A DNA stretch of 24,888 nt. It comes from JANNRW01 sp031401815. Lineage in GTDB: Bacteria > Desulfobacterota > Desulfuromonadia > Geobacterales > DSM-12255. The stretch is from assembly GCA_031401815.1 (NCBI GenBank), contig JANNRW010000314.1:1-24888 (forward strand), written 5' to 3'. Below the pieces are notes generated by a model. It was not told where the DNA came from. It did no database searches and worked only from the letters and a program-made list of their open reading frames with translations. Below, one piece after another: positions 16,633-24,750 of this stretch. How positions within the stretch are numbered: the first letter of the stretch is position 1; every line of letters begins with the position of its first letter. A program made the translations under genes and the position numbers.

Positions 16633-17310
16633 TCAGTTTAATTGGACAAGTACGGCTTTTGCAACTGCCTCGGACGAAGCAGGGTTCTGGCCGGTAATCA
16701 GGTTGCCATCCTGAATAGAAAATGATTGCCAGTCAGCTCCTTTGGAATAGTTGCCGCCGGTTTTCTGCAATTCATCTTCCACGAGGAACGGCACTACATC
16801 AGAAAGTCCGACAGCAGCCTCTTCCGTATTGGAAAATCCGGTAACCTGTTTCCCCTGCACCAGTGGCGAACCATCCGGCGCCTTGGCATGGCGCAGTACC
16901 CCCGGCGCGTGACATACCGCAGAAACAGGCTTTCCCTGGGCATACATGGTCTCAATTAGCGCAATAGAGCATCTGTCCTCTGCCAGATCCCACAGCGGCC
17001 CATGGCCGCCGGGATAAAACAGCGCATCATAATCATCGGCACAAATTTTTCTTAAAATCCTGGTATGAGCCAAAGCTGCTTGCGCTTCCTTGTCCGCCTT
17101 GAATCGATCTGTTGCAGCTGTTTGAGAATCTTTTTCATCACTTTTTGGATCAAGCGGCGGTTTCCCTCCTTTAGGAGATGCCAGAGTGATTTCAGCTCCG
17201 GCATCTTTAAAAACATAGTACGGGGCTGCAAATTCCTCCAGCCAGAAACCTGTTTTTTTACCCGTTGAGCCTAGTTCGTCGTGTGATGTAAGTACCATCA
17301 GGATTTTCAT
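16633..17310 (-). CDS. DJ-1/PfpI family protein (Hsp31-like, type 1 glutamine amidotransferase fold)
   Basis: A 225-residue cytoplasmic protein of the DJ-1/PfpI superfamily. The nucleophile is Cys133 in SAVCHAPGVL, followed by His134; Glu25 lies in TGFWLEE, and the FYPGGHGPLWDL motif (98-109) is typical of Hsp31-type members. Related proteins act as glyoxalases (methylglyoxal to lactate) or chaperones; a deglycase role is debated. An AAAGGAG ribosome site precedes ATG 17310. Lying between superoxide dismutase and RIC genes, it probably handles reactive carbonyl or oxidative stress. The 143-base gap upstream of it could hold an extra promoter; I see only a small hairpin there. Confidence 0.92.
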   Translation of the reverse strand: MKILMVLTSHDELGSTGKKTGFWLEEFAAPYYVFKDAGAEITLASPKGGKPPLDPKSDEKDSQTAATDRFKADKEAQAALAHTRILRKICADDYDALFYPGGHGPLWDLAEDRCSIALIETMYAQGKPVSAVCHAPGVLRHAKAPDGSPLVQGKQVTGFSNTEEAAVGLSDVVPFLVEDELQKTGGNYSKGADWQSFSIQDGNLITGQNPASSEAVAKAVLVQLN

Positions 17311-17453
17311 GCTTGTTTCTCCTTTTTTGTCTGTATTTCAAAAAGTACGCAGGAAGCGCAGCTCAGCTACCCCCAGGTCTATCCCTTCCACCAATCTCTT
17401 TTTATCGATTGCATTGAAGCAAGCTTCATTTTCACCTTTGTGGTTTGATCCAT

Positions 17454-18032
17454 CTATTTGAGCCGGTTTCCAACTGCATTCCAGTCAATGTTTTTGAAAA
17501 ATGCTTCTACATAATCAGCCCGCTTCAAACCGTAATCGAGCATATATGCATGCTCAAAAACATCCATGACCAATATAGGGATGCAGCCAGCAGGATGTCC
17601 TGCATCATGCTCGTTGATCCAGCAGTTAAATAGTTTGCCACTGATGTTGTCCTGATAAAGAACAGCCCAGCCGATGCCGCGCATCGCCCCTACCCCCCTG
17701 AAATCCGTTTGCCATGCCTCAATACTGCCGAACTCTTCGATTTTCCTGAGCGCCAGACGGCTGTTGACATCAACTTCTCCTTTCCCCCCCAGAGCATCAA
17801 AGTAGTATTCATGCAGCCGCATGCCGTTGAATTCCCAGCCGAAGCGCCGTTTAAGCTCCGCAAATTCCGGAGTGGTGGCCTTCCCCTCTTTGCGTAGCTG
17901 CTCAAGAGCATCGAGCAGTTTGTTGGTATTGGTCACATACCCCTGATACAGGGTAAAATGATTTTTCAGCAGTGTCTCGCTGAAACCCGCCATTCCGTAA
18001 AGGTGCGCATACTCTTTTGCCGTGTAAGTCAT
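17454..18032 (-). CDS. sodB: Fe/Mn superoxide dismutase
   Basis: A 192-residue cytoplasmic enzyme that converts superoxide to O2 and H2O2. The four metal ligands can be placed: His25 (KNHFTLYQGY), His74 (RLHEYYFDAL), Asp157 and His161 (MDVFEHAYMLDYG). The start is ATG 18032, with AAGGAGAA seven bases upstream; a 17-residue upstream extension would overlap the ferredoxin gene and is rejected. No signal peptide is visible. Iron is more likely than manganese for an anaerobe of this kind, but the sequence does not settle it. It lies 29 bases downstream of the ferredoxin gene in the stress operon. Confidence 0.95.
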   Translation of the reverse strand: MTYTAKEYAHLYGMAGFSETLLKNHFTLYQGYVTNTNKLLDALEQLRKEGKATTPEFAELKRRFGWEFNGMRLHEYYFDALGGKGEVDVNSRLALRKIEEFGSIEAWQTDFRGVGAMRGIGWAVLYQDNISGKLFNCWINEHDAGHPAGCIPILVMDVFEHAYMLDYGLKRADYVEAFFKNIDWNAVGNRLK

Positions 18033-18061
18033 GATGTTCTCCTTAATTTCGAGTAGGTATA

Positions 18062-18256
18062 CTACTCTTGCCAATGGATACATGAGACTGGGCAGACATC
18101 TATGGCGTCACGCTCAATCTCCTCCTCTGTCGCACCACTACTGTCAAAACACTCTGCTTTACCGGCATGGTTATAACGGAATACGTCTGGCAGATTGTTG
18201 ATACACATTCCGCAGCTGATACAAAGTTCTTCATCAATCCAGATTTGTCTCGCCAT
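18062..18256 (-). CDS. Small [4Fe-4S] ferredoxin
   Basis: A 64-residue protein with the single-cluster pattern Cys12-x2-Cys15-x2-Cys18 and Cys55-Pro, plus an extra Cys59 that could form a disulfide as in Desulfovibrio-type ferredoxins. It is acidic in the C-terminal half, as expected for an electron carrier. AAAGGAG lies upstream of ATG 18256. Between a ferritin-like gene and sodB, it may supply electrons to the di-iron proteins of the operon (inference). Confidence 0.92.
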   Translation of the reverse strand: MARQIWIDEELCISCGMCINNLPDVFRYNHAGKAECFDSSGATEEEIERDAIDVCPVSCIHWQE

Positions 18257-18295
18257 GAGCTGGCTCCTTTCTTGGTAATAACGCGGGTACTCGCC

Positions 18296-18781
18296 CTAAA
18301 ACTCTTTCAGATTGCTGAACTCACCCCAAGCCAGGTAATTTTGCGGAGCCAGCACATATTCATAAAGATTGTCCAGTATGTTGAAGTGTTTTTTCTCTTC
18401 ATTTGCAATCCTGAGCAAAAGCTGTACAGTCTCCGGATTGTCTTCCTTCTTTGCCATCTCTTCATATAACCTGACGCTGTCCGCCTCAATTTTCCTGGCA
18501 TGCTGATAACCATCCAGAGATCTCTTCAGAGTGACGGGATTACTTTTTTCAGCCGATAAGATCTCGAACAGGTTCTTTGCCTCATCCAGTACTCTGCTAT
18601 CGGCCATAACCAGATCTGTTCCCGATTTGATGGCTGAAATGATCTCGTAATGCTTTTGCTCGTCCGCCGCCAAAGAGGTGAATATATTTTTCAGCCCGCC
18701 GTCGTCAGTATCAGCTGCCAGTTGTTCGTAATACTTCTTACCAACCAGTTCCATTTTCATGGCGAAATCGAAGATATTCAT
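18296..18781 (-). CDS. Ferritin-like / rubrerythrin-type di-iron protein
   Basis: A 161-residue four-helix protein. Two repeats of the di-iron pattern are visible: Glu11 with Glu41-x2-His44 (ADEQKHYEI), and Glu99 with Glu128-x3-His132 (ANEEKKHFN). There is no C-terminal rubredoxin domain, so it is an erythrin-type rather than a full rubrerythrin. Such proteins reduce peroxide or bind iron. I start at ATG 18781 (MNIFDF); GGAG lies 11-12 bases upstream, while ATG 18793 sits directly on that site. The reading frame stays open upstream into the alcohol dehydrogenase remnant, which should not be counted as part of this protein. It is the first gene of the stress operon. Confidence 0.88.
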   Translation of the reverse strand: MNIFDFAMKMELVGKKYYEQLAADTDDGGLKNIFTSLAADEQKHYEIISAIKSGTDLVMADSRVLDEAKNLFEILSAEKSNPVTLKRSLDGYQHARKIEADSVRLYEEMAKKEDNPETVQLLLRIANEEKKHFNILDNLYEYVLAPQNYLAWGEFSNLKEF

Positions 18782-18793
18782 TTTAATTCCCAT

Positions 18794-19126
18794 CTCCTTT
18801 TTTGATTTTTTCAGACTACTCATATCGATGACAAAGCGATAGTGCACGTCACTTTTCAGTACCCTCTCGTAGGCTTCATTTATGCTCTGAATCGGAATCA
18901 CTTCAACATCGGATGCAACTCTGTGCTCGGCACAAAAATCTAGCATTTCCTGAGTGTCACCGACTTTCCATTTGGTGACATTCAGACCTGCCTTAACTAC
19001 TGTACCGACGATTTCGTGACCCGGTACCATCGGGAAAAGGGAGCCGCCCCACTCGTCGCGAGACTGATGGATATCGGAATGACAGACGCCGAGTGGGTAA
19101 GGATCACGACTGAAACCCGCTAGCAC
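18794..19126 (-). pseudogene. Zinc alcohol dehydrogenase remnant (internal deletion)
   Basis: Two parts of a medium-chain zinc alcohol dehydrogenase (YahK/AdhC-like) are joined. The first, GVCHSDIHQSRDEWGG through VPGHEIVG to KWKVGD, is the catalytic zinc region near residues 40-90 of the family. It runs directly into TQEMLDFCAEH through INEAYERVLKSD to RFVIDMSSL, the C-terminal end. About 200 residues with the Rossmann fold and structural zinc Cys are missing, and so is the N-terminus. No stop separates it from the ferritin-like frame, giving an artificial 276-residue fusion. An intact parent would be ~350 residues. Confidence 0.88.
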
Positions 19127-19543
19127 TGCACTTTAAATGATATCAGGCCTCTCAATGGCTTGAATTGGTGAATGTCTGATTCTTCAGTAAGACTTTCCGG
19201 ATGAAACGGGTCAGTGATTAAGATAAATTGGTGCGCTTTTGTCCTATACAGGTGATTAAAGAGCTATTTATTCGCCTTACCAACTTAAGCGACCGGTTCG
19301 GGGGGGATCCTGAATATATAGGTCTCTACAGAGTGTTACGGAGGACAAACAGGAGAGTTATTGCTTCGGTGATTAAATAATTAAACCCCTATTTTAGGGG
19401 CGTATTGCATACGCCCCGATTGGGCGAAAATCGGATCGCCCCTACCATTCGTATATTTAAACACCGAGTCAATACATATTTCTTCTTGCTACGTATAAAA
19501 TTAGCCTTATATTAATATTATTAACTGCCGCTGGAGGATTGAC
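19127..19543. other. Intergenic region upstream of the Kai locus
   Basis: 417 bases without a gene. The first ~250 bases show nothing recognisable. A hairpin cluster lies at 19386-19441. TATAAA at 19494-19499 is the only -10-like sequence near kaiC, and no convincing -35 accompanies it. A strong ribosome site GGAGGA (19533-19538) precedes the kaiC ATG at 19544. Confidence 0.6.
19386..19441. repeat. Overlapping hairpins (REP-like)
   Basis: CCCCTA (19386-19391) can pair with TAGGGG (19395-19400), while GGGGCGTAT (19397-19405) can pair with ATACGCCCC (19409-19417). These two share the GGGG, so they exclude each other. A third stem pairs GGGCGA (19422-19427) with TCGCCC (19436-19441). It is probably a dispersed palindromic repeat rather than a riboswitch, as no conserved aptamer is seen. 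Confidence 0.6.
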
Positions 19544-20060
19544 ATGGCTCAGACGAACAAACAGGTCAACCAAATCGTATCGTTACAAAAATGTCCAACA
19601 GGTACAGGTATTTGAAGGGAGCGGCGAGCGCAACCGGGGTCTGTACATTCTCAAGTCCCGTGGCATGGCGCATTCCAACCAGGTAAGGGAATACCGCCTT
19701 TCGGACAATGGCGCAATTCTGGAAGATGTCTATGTCGGCCCCGGAGGTGTGCTGACCGGCGCGGGGCGGGTCGCGCAGGAGGCGAGGGAAAAGGCCGAGG
19801 CTCTGGAGCGGAATCAGGAGATTGAACGCAAGCAACGGGACATAGAACGGAAGAAATCATTGATCGAAGCAGAGATTGCAACACTTCGCACTGGCTTTGA
19901 AGCTGAAAAAGATGAACTGGAGCGGGCAATAGCCAGAGAAAAACTGCACCAGGAGGTTCTTGACGGAGAGGCCCAAGCAATGGCGCGGTCACGAAAAGCT
20001 GATGAACAGCAAGCCAGGAAGGGTAATACGAGCAAACCGGTGAAGAGGGTGCGAAAATGA
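19544..20060 (+). pseudogene. kaiC: kaiC with both ATPase domains deleted, out of frame
   Basis: From ATG 19544 the sequence reads a KaiC N-terminus (VNQIVSLQKCPTG) and stops at TGA 19613-19615. In the next frame, from about 19605, the KaiC C-terminus continues: EGSGERNRGLYILKSRGMAHS, DVYVGPGGVLTG, then a ~75-residue charged coiled-coil tail (QEAREKAEALERNQEIERK and on) ending at 20060. In full KaiC, KCPTG lies just before the first Walker A and GERNRGLY near the end of the second domain, so roughly 450 residues with both Walker A/B sites and the phosphorylation sites are missing. The junction carries an overlapping ACAGGTACAGGTA repeat. The stop overlaps kaiB as ATGA, so this relic could still affect coupling. 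Confidence 0.9.
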
Positions 20061-20377
20061 CCGCTGAAACAAAGAAGAAAACCAAGCCGGGAAACTCTGA
20101 AATCGGCTGGCAATTGCGGCTGTATGTTGCCGGGCAAACCCCTAAATCAGTTGAGGCGTTTGCCAACCTGAAGCGGATCTGTGAAGAGCATCTGCAAGGA
20201 AAGTACAGTATCGAGGTGGTAGACCTGCTGGTGAATCCCCAGCTGGCCAAGGGAGACCAGATTCTGGCCATACCAACTCTGGTACGAAAACTCCCCGAAC
20301 CTATAAAGAAGATTATCGGAGATCTTTCCAATACAGAGCGTGTCCTGGTGGGACTGGACATCAAACCAATCGGGTAA
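20057..20377 (+). CDS. kaiB: KaiB family protein (copy 1)
   Basis: A 106-residue KaiB with a thioredoxin-like fold: LRLYVAGQTPKS (20-31), FANLKRICEEHL, IEVVDLLVNPQLA, and the fold-switch half QILAIPTLVRKLPEPIKKIIG and TERVLVGLDI. It has the length and all blocks of standard KaiB. In cyanobacteria KaiB binds the KaiC CI ring and regulates output kinases; in other bacteria kaiBC operons are linked to stress adaptation. Its ATG overlaps the stop of the kaiC relic (ATGA), so translation was once coupled. With the neighbouring KaiC lacking its CI domain, this protein has no partner here unless KaiC is encoded elsewhere or it acts on the kinase downstream. Confidence 0.95.
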   Translation: MTAETKKKTKPGNSEIGWQLRLYVAGQTPKSVEAFANLKRICEEHLQGKYSIEVVDLLVNPQLAKGDQILAIPTLVRKLPEPIKKIIGDLSNTERVLVGLDIKPIG

Positions 20378-20381
20378 TTAT

Positions 20382-20448
20382 GGATTATGAAAGATGAATT
20401 ATGAGGGATGATGCTTTTTTTCATAATTCATACTTCATAATTCATCCT
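20382..20448. repeat. AT-rich inverted/direct repeat between the two kaiB genes
   Basis: ATGAATTATGA (20394-20404) is complementary to TCATAATTCAT (20421-20431), and related ATTATGA/TCATAAT units recur on both sides. A T7 run follows the left arm. It may be a slippage-prone spacer repeat; its separation of the two kaiB genes could reduce coupling. Confidence 0.6.
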
Positions 20449-20469
20449 TATAAGTACCTGGAGTTAAAA

Positions 20470-20829
20470 ATGAGAAAGAAAAAACCCGATGCGCCAGCAC
20501 CATTCCTGGATGCGACCAAAGATTTCGAACTGGCGCTGCAGGAGACCGATAAGGGCAATTATGTTCTGCGGCTTTATGTGAGCGGCATGACTCCAAATTC
20601 CATGCGGGCTATTGAAAATATTCGCAAGATCTGTGTGGAACATCTGGAAGGTCGCTATCAACTGGAAATAATCGATATCTACCAACAGCCGATCTTTGCC
20701 AGGGAAGGTCAGATAGTCGCCGCCCCTACACTGGTGAAGGAACTGCCGCCGCCGCTGCGCAAATTCATTGGCGACATGTCGCAGACCGAACGAATCCTCC
20801 TGGGGCTGGATGTCCGGTCGAAGAGGTGA
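20470..20829 (+). CDS. kaiB: KaiB family protein (copy 2, with N-terminal extension)
   Basis: A 119-residue KaiB-like protein. After a ~30-residue lysine/acid-rich lead it follows KaiB blocks: YVLRLYVSGMTPNSMRA, IENIRKICVEHLEGRY, LEIIDIYQQPIFA, QIVAAPTLVKELPPPLRKFIG and TERILLGLDV. It is diverged from copy 1, so this is an old second type, not a recent duplicate; paired kaiB genes beside kaiC and a PAS kinase are a known arrangement. The start is ATG 20470 with GGAG upstream; an upstream 23-codon extension covers the AT-rich repeat and is rejected. The kinase gene starts five bases after its stop. Confidence 0.93.
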   Translation: MRKKKPDAPAPFLDATKDFELALQETDKGNYVLRLYVSGMTPNSMRAIENIRKICVEHLEGRYQLEIIDIYQQPIFAREGQIVAAPTLVKELPPPLRKFIGDMSQTERILLGLDVRSKR

Positions 20830-20833
20830 TGCG

Positions 20834-23800
20834 ATGACTGCCGCAACAAAAACTCCAAAAGAACTTTTGGCTGAAAATAAAGAGCTTCGTTTGCGCCTGG
20901 AAGAGGCGGAAGAGACCCTGCGTGCCATCGGCAGCGGCGAAGTTGACGCCTTTGTGGTCTCCGGCCCGGGAGGAGAGGAGCAGGTCTTTACTCTCAAAGG
21001 AGCGGAACTGCCTTACCGAATCCTGGTTGAGTCGATGAACGAAGGAGCCGCAACCCTGGCTGCCGATGGCACTATCTTTTACTGCAATAAGCGTTTGTCT
21101 TCCATGCTGAAAATCCCTCTGGAAAATTTGATCGGAACGAATTTGGGCTCTTATGTAGAGCCGAATGGTTATCTCACCTATACCGCTCTGTTGGAGAATT
21201 GTACTCAGGAGCCCCAATCTGAAGAAATCTTCATGACAACAGCGGCAGGATACTCCATTCCGGTGTTTATCTCCTGCTGCGTCAACGACATCTCCGGCAC
21301 ACAGGGGATAAGTGTTGTAGTTACGGACCTTACACTTCAGCGACGCAATGAAGCTATCCTGACGTCTGAAAAATTCACAACCTCAATTATCGATCAGACA
21401 AGTGATGCGATGTTTGTGTGTGACACAAAAGGGAAGATTATTCGGGCCAGCCAATCAGCGCATAAACTGTGCGGAATGAATCCTCTGCTGAAGCCATTCA
21501 ACAAAATATTCCGGCTTCGAATCAAAGAATCAGGTGACAAGTTTTCTCTGTCAGCTCATATGCGTTCAGGAGTGAATGCTAGCATAGAGGTTTATTTCAA
21601 ACGTTATGATGGTCGAATATTTACGTTGCTCCTCAATGCAACTCATCACAAAAGTATTCAGAACATGGATATCGGCAGCATTATTACGCTTACCGATATA
21701 ACCGAGCGCACGTTGTATGAAGAAGCGCTCCATATGAGTGAACTTCGTCTCCAGGCTGCCTACGGGCATCTCCAGATAGTAAACGAAGAACTCCAGGTTG
21801 CCGGTGAGGAACTACAAGCGCAAGGCGAAGAACTTCAGAATCAGAATCAGGAATTGAAGGAGTTGTGGGCGAGCTCAAAGGCGTCAGAGGAGGAGCTGAT
21901 TCTCAAAAACTCCGAGTTGGAGACAGCAAAAAAACTGGCGGAGGGAAAACGACGCTGGCTGGCTGCCGTAATGGAAGCGCTGCCGATTGGTATAGCCATT
22001 ACCGATGTCCGGGGCGGCACTATCCAGTCAAACAGAGCTTATGAGCAGGTCTGGGGCGAGCCACGACCGGAGACTCAGAGTGTAGAAGACTATGCAGCAT
22101 ATAAGGCATGGTGGGCCGATACCGGCAAGCCTGTTGAACCGGAAGAATGGGCTTCGGCTCTTGCAGTCAGGACTGGTGAGACGGTGACCGGGCAATTGAT
22201 GAAAATCCGGCGCTTTGACGATGCTACAGCCTTTGTCATCAATAGCGCTTCACCGGTTCGGGATGCCGATGGCAATATTATCGGATGCGCCGTGGCGATT
22301 CAGGATATCACTGAGCTTAAGCGGGTCGAGGCGTCGCTGTTGGAGAGCAGGCAAGATCTGGATCGCGCCCAGGAGGTTGCGAACATCGGCAGCTGGCGCC
22401 TCGATGTCCGGAGCAATCTGCTTACCTGGTCAGATGAAAGTTATCGCATTTTCGGGATATCAAAAGGAACACCACTGACTTATGAAACGTTCCTTTCAAC
22501 CATCCATCCGGATGATCGTCACTATGTGGATACCCAATGGGATGTAGCGCTTCGTGGGGGGCCATATGACATTGAGCACCGACTGCTCGTTAATGATCAA
22601 GTCAAATGGGTACGTGAAAAAGCATATCTTGAGTTTGAGAAAGACGGCACATTGATCGGGGGCTTCGGCATCACCCAGGAGATAACCGAACGCAAACAAG
22701 CCGAGATTGCGCTACAGGCAAGCGAGCGAAGAATACAGCAAGCGCTGCAAGTCAGTCGATCCTTTACCTTTGATTGGTTGCCTGTCACCGACCAGGTAAT
22801 ACGTTCCGACAGTTGTGCAACGATCCTCAAGCTTACTGGTGATGAGGCTGTCAACGACACAGGAGGACATTATTTCCACTCTGTCCATCCGGATGACCGT
22901 CCCCGCTTCATGCAGATATTTCGCGACCTGACACCCGCCGCTGACTCCTATGTAACGGAATACCGTTACGCGTATAAAGATGGCTCAGAGATTACGCTGG
23001 AAGAAACAGGACAAGCCTCTTTTGACTCCACCGGCAAAATGCTGCGACTTGTCGGTGTCTCTACCGACATCACTCTTCGCAAAAATGCTGAACAGTCGCT
23101 AAAGATTGCATATGAAGTACTGGAATCTCGTGTAGCAGAGAGAACGAGAGAACTTGCAGATTCGATCAGTCAGCTTCAGAACGAAATACGTGAGCGGAAA
23201 TTGGCGGAAGAATCTTTACGAAATGAGACGACCGAGCGCATCCATGCAATGGAAACCTTGAGAGAAAAAGAACAGATGCTCATTCAGCAAAGCCGCCAGG
23301 CCGCCATGGGAGAGATGATCGGCAATATTGCCCACCAGTGGCGGCAGCCTCTTAATACTCTGGGTCTTTATACGCAAAGTCTCGGTCTTTTCTTCGAATT
23401 GCCTAACTTCAATAAAGAGTTACTTGACAATTCCATTGCCAAATCCATGGAAATCATCAAGCACATGTCCAAAACAATTGACGACTTCAGAAACTTTTTC
23501 AAGCCCGAAAAAGAGAAATCCGATTTTTATCTGGTTGAGACTATTAATAACACTTTGTCACTACTTGAAGGTAATTTTACTAATCCGATGATTATTATTG
23601 ATTTAGTAGTGCATGATAATCCGGTTATCAATGGGTAGCAGAACGAATTAGCACAAGTGTTTCTCAATATCCTGAACAATGCCAGGGACGCAATAATTGA
23701 GCGGGAAATTGCAGATGCAAGGATAACAGTCACAATTTACGTTGAGAATAGCTTGGCTGTTGTAACTGTTGCTGACAACGCCGGAGGCATACCTGATGAG

Positions 23801-23980
23801 ATCATTGACAAGATATTCGATCCCTACTTTACCACCAAAGAACAACAAGCAGGAACAGGGATTGGGCTTTTCATGTCGAAAAGCATTATAGAGAAGAGTA
23901 TGGGGGGAAGAATTAACGTACGCAACACCGCCAGCGGCGCTGAATTCAGGATAGAGGTGGAACATGGAATCCGAAACTAA
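20834..23980 (+). pseudogene. Kai-linked multi-PAS histidine kinase, split by in-frame amber codon
   Basis: From ATG 20834 (GAGGTGAT upstream) the frame runs 934 codons, meets TAG at 23636-23638, then continues in the same frame to TGA 23978-23980, 1048 codons in all. The N-terminus (EAEETLRAIGSGEVDAF, then VFTLKGAELPYRILVE) is typical of kinases in kai operons. PAS-like domains lie at ~60-175, ~178-295, ~375-500, ~505-630 and ~635-755, with coiled coils between, then HisKA with intact His834 (NIAHQWRQPL). The amber codon (935) falls inside the HATPase domain, before the N-box (FLNILNNARDA), G1 (DNAGGIPDEI) and G2 (GTGIGL). The first product would lack ATP-binding boxes. A GTG at 23657 could start the second piece. 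Related kinases suggest Tyr at the amber position, one base away. Confidence 0.9.
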
Positions 23981-24413
23981 TTTCTACCGAACAATTTCTC
24001 TGCTTTTTATAGAAGATGATGATGTTATTTTAGAACTTCTTTCATCCATGCTCACACTGAAATTCCCTGATGTCATGCTCTACACAGCAAACAATGGAAG
24101 ACTTGGATTGGAGCTTTTTAAAGCGCATGAGCCTGAAATAGTTATCACTGACATCAACATGTCTCTAATGTGCGGTATACAGATGTCTGAGAATATCCGC
24201 GCTATCAAACCCGAAACAATGATTATCGCAATTACCGGCAACTCTCCGGAGTCCGGTAATAATGGAAAATTCATCCTGAGTAGTTTGGGAGTAAATCCGG
24301 TTGAATTTGATCATATCTTTGTTAAACCGGTAAACTTATCTGAATTATTTTGTGTTATTGAACAGTTTATTGGTGAGATTGATCAACGGATAAGGCAGGG
24401 ACTTCCTACTTAA
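23964..24413 (+). CDS. Single-domain response regulator of the Kai locus
   Basis: A 149-residue receiver with acidic pocket EDDD (17-20), phospho-acceptor Asp63 (VITDINM), Thr91 and Lys121 (VKP). The usual MPxMDG after the Asp is MSLMCG, a small departure. There is no output domain. The ATG overlaps the kinase reading frame by 17 bases, with AGAGGTGG as ribosome site, so it is the kinase's natural partner. The receiver at 15473 is a paralogue. The stop overlaps the stop of the korB fragment on the other strand. Confidence 0.9.
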   Translation: MESETNFYRTISLLFIEDDDVILELLSSMLTLKFPDVMLYTANNGRLGLELFKAHEPEIVITDINMSLMCGIQMSENIRAIKPETMIIAITGNSPESGNNGKFILSSLGVNPVEFDHIFVKPVNLSELFCVIEQFIGEIDQRIRQGLPT

Positions 24414-24750
24414 CCAATACCCCGAACCGTTTCAGCCAACCTTTTGAGATCGACCCGTCGTTGATGCAGTGGACGCTGGTCAGCTACATAGGCGGCAAGC
24501 TGTTCTTCGAATAACGGTTTTTCAATCTGGTAGAAAATGCCCAGGCGCAAAGGATCATCCTCACAAGCGCGGGCAAATGCATTGACCCGGTCTGTTGCAT
24601 CATGGTCGTCCGGCAGGGATGTGGTATGGCTTTCAAACCAGGCATAGGTATTAAGCTTGTTAAAGGTCACACAGGGTTGCAGCAGGTCCACCAGAGCATA
24701 GCCGTGATGCAGAATAGCCGCCTTGAGAATGGATTTGGTCTCCTTGGCAT
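24410..24750 (-). pseudogene. korB: 2-oxoacid:ferredoxin oxidoreductase beta subunit, 3' fragment cut by IS
   Basis: The minus strand from 24750 reads FNAKETKSILKAAILHHGYAL, then VDLLQPCVTFNKLNTYAWF, DHDATDRVNAFARA and LRLGIFYQ, ending at TAA 24410-24412. This is the C-terminal third of KorB/PorB-type beta subunits, which carry thiamine pyrophosphate in the missing part. The reading frame is open into the IS end, where the homology stops. About 110 codons remain. The enzyme links 2-oxoglutarate (or a related 2-oxoacid) and CoA to ferredoxin reduction in anaerobic central metabolism. The specific substrate cannot be told from this fragment. Confidence 0.82.

Noticed and set aside
17415..17428. 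A small hairpin (TGAAGC, AA, GCTTCA) after sodB as a terminator
   Set aside because: The stem is only six base pairs and no T-run follows in the minus-strand direction.
18033..18083. A 17-residue N-terminal extension of superoxide dismutase
   Set aside because: It overlaps the ferredoxin gene; ATG 18032 has a strong AAGGAG site and a normal SOD start.
18296..19126. A true alcohol dehydrogenase-ferritin fusion protein
   Set aside because: The dehydrogenase part lacks its Rossmann core, and a separate start with a ribosome site exists for the ferritin-like protein.
23636..23638. TAG read as pyrrolysine
   Set aside because: Nothing in the window supports Pyl machinery, the family is not a methylamine enzyme, and a Tyr-to-stop change explains it more simply.
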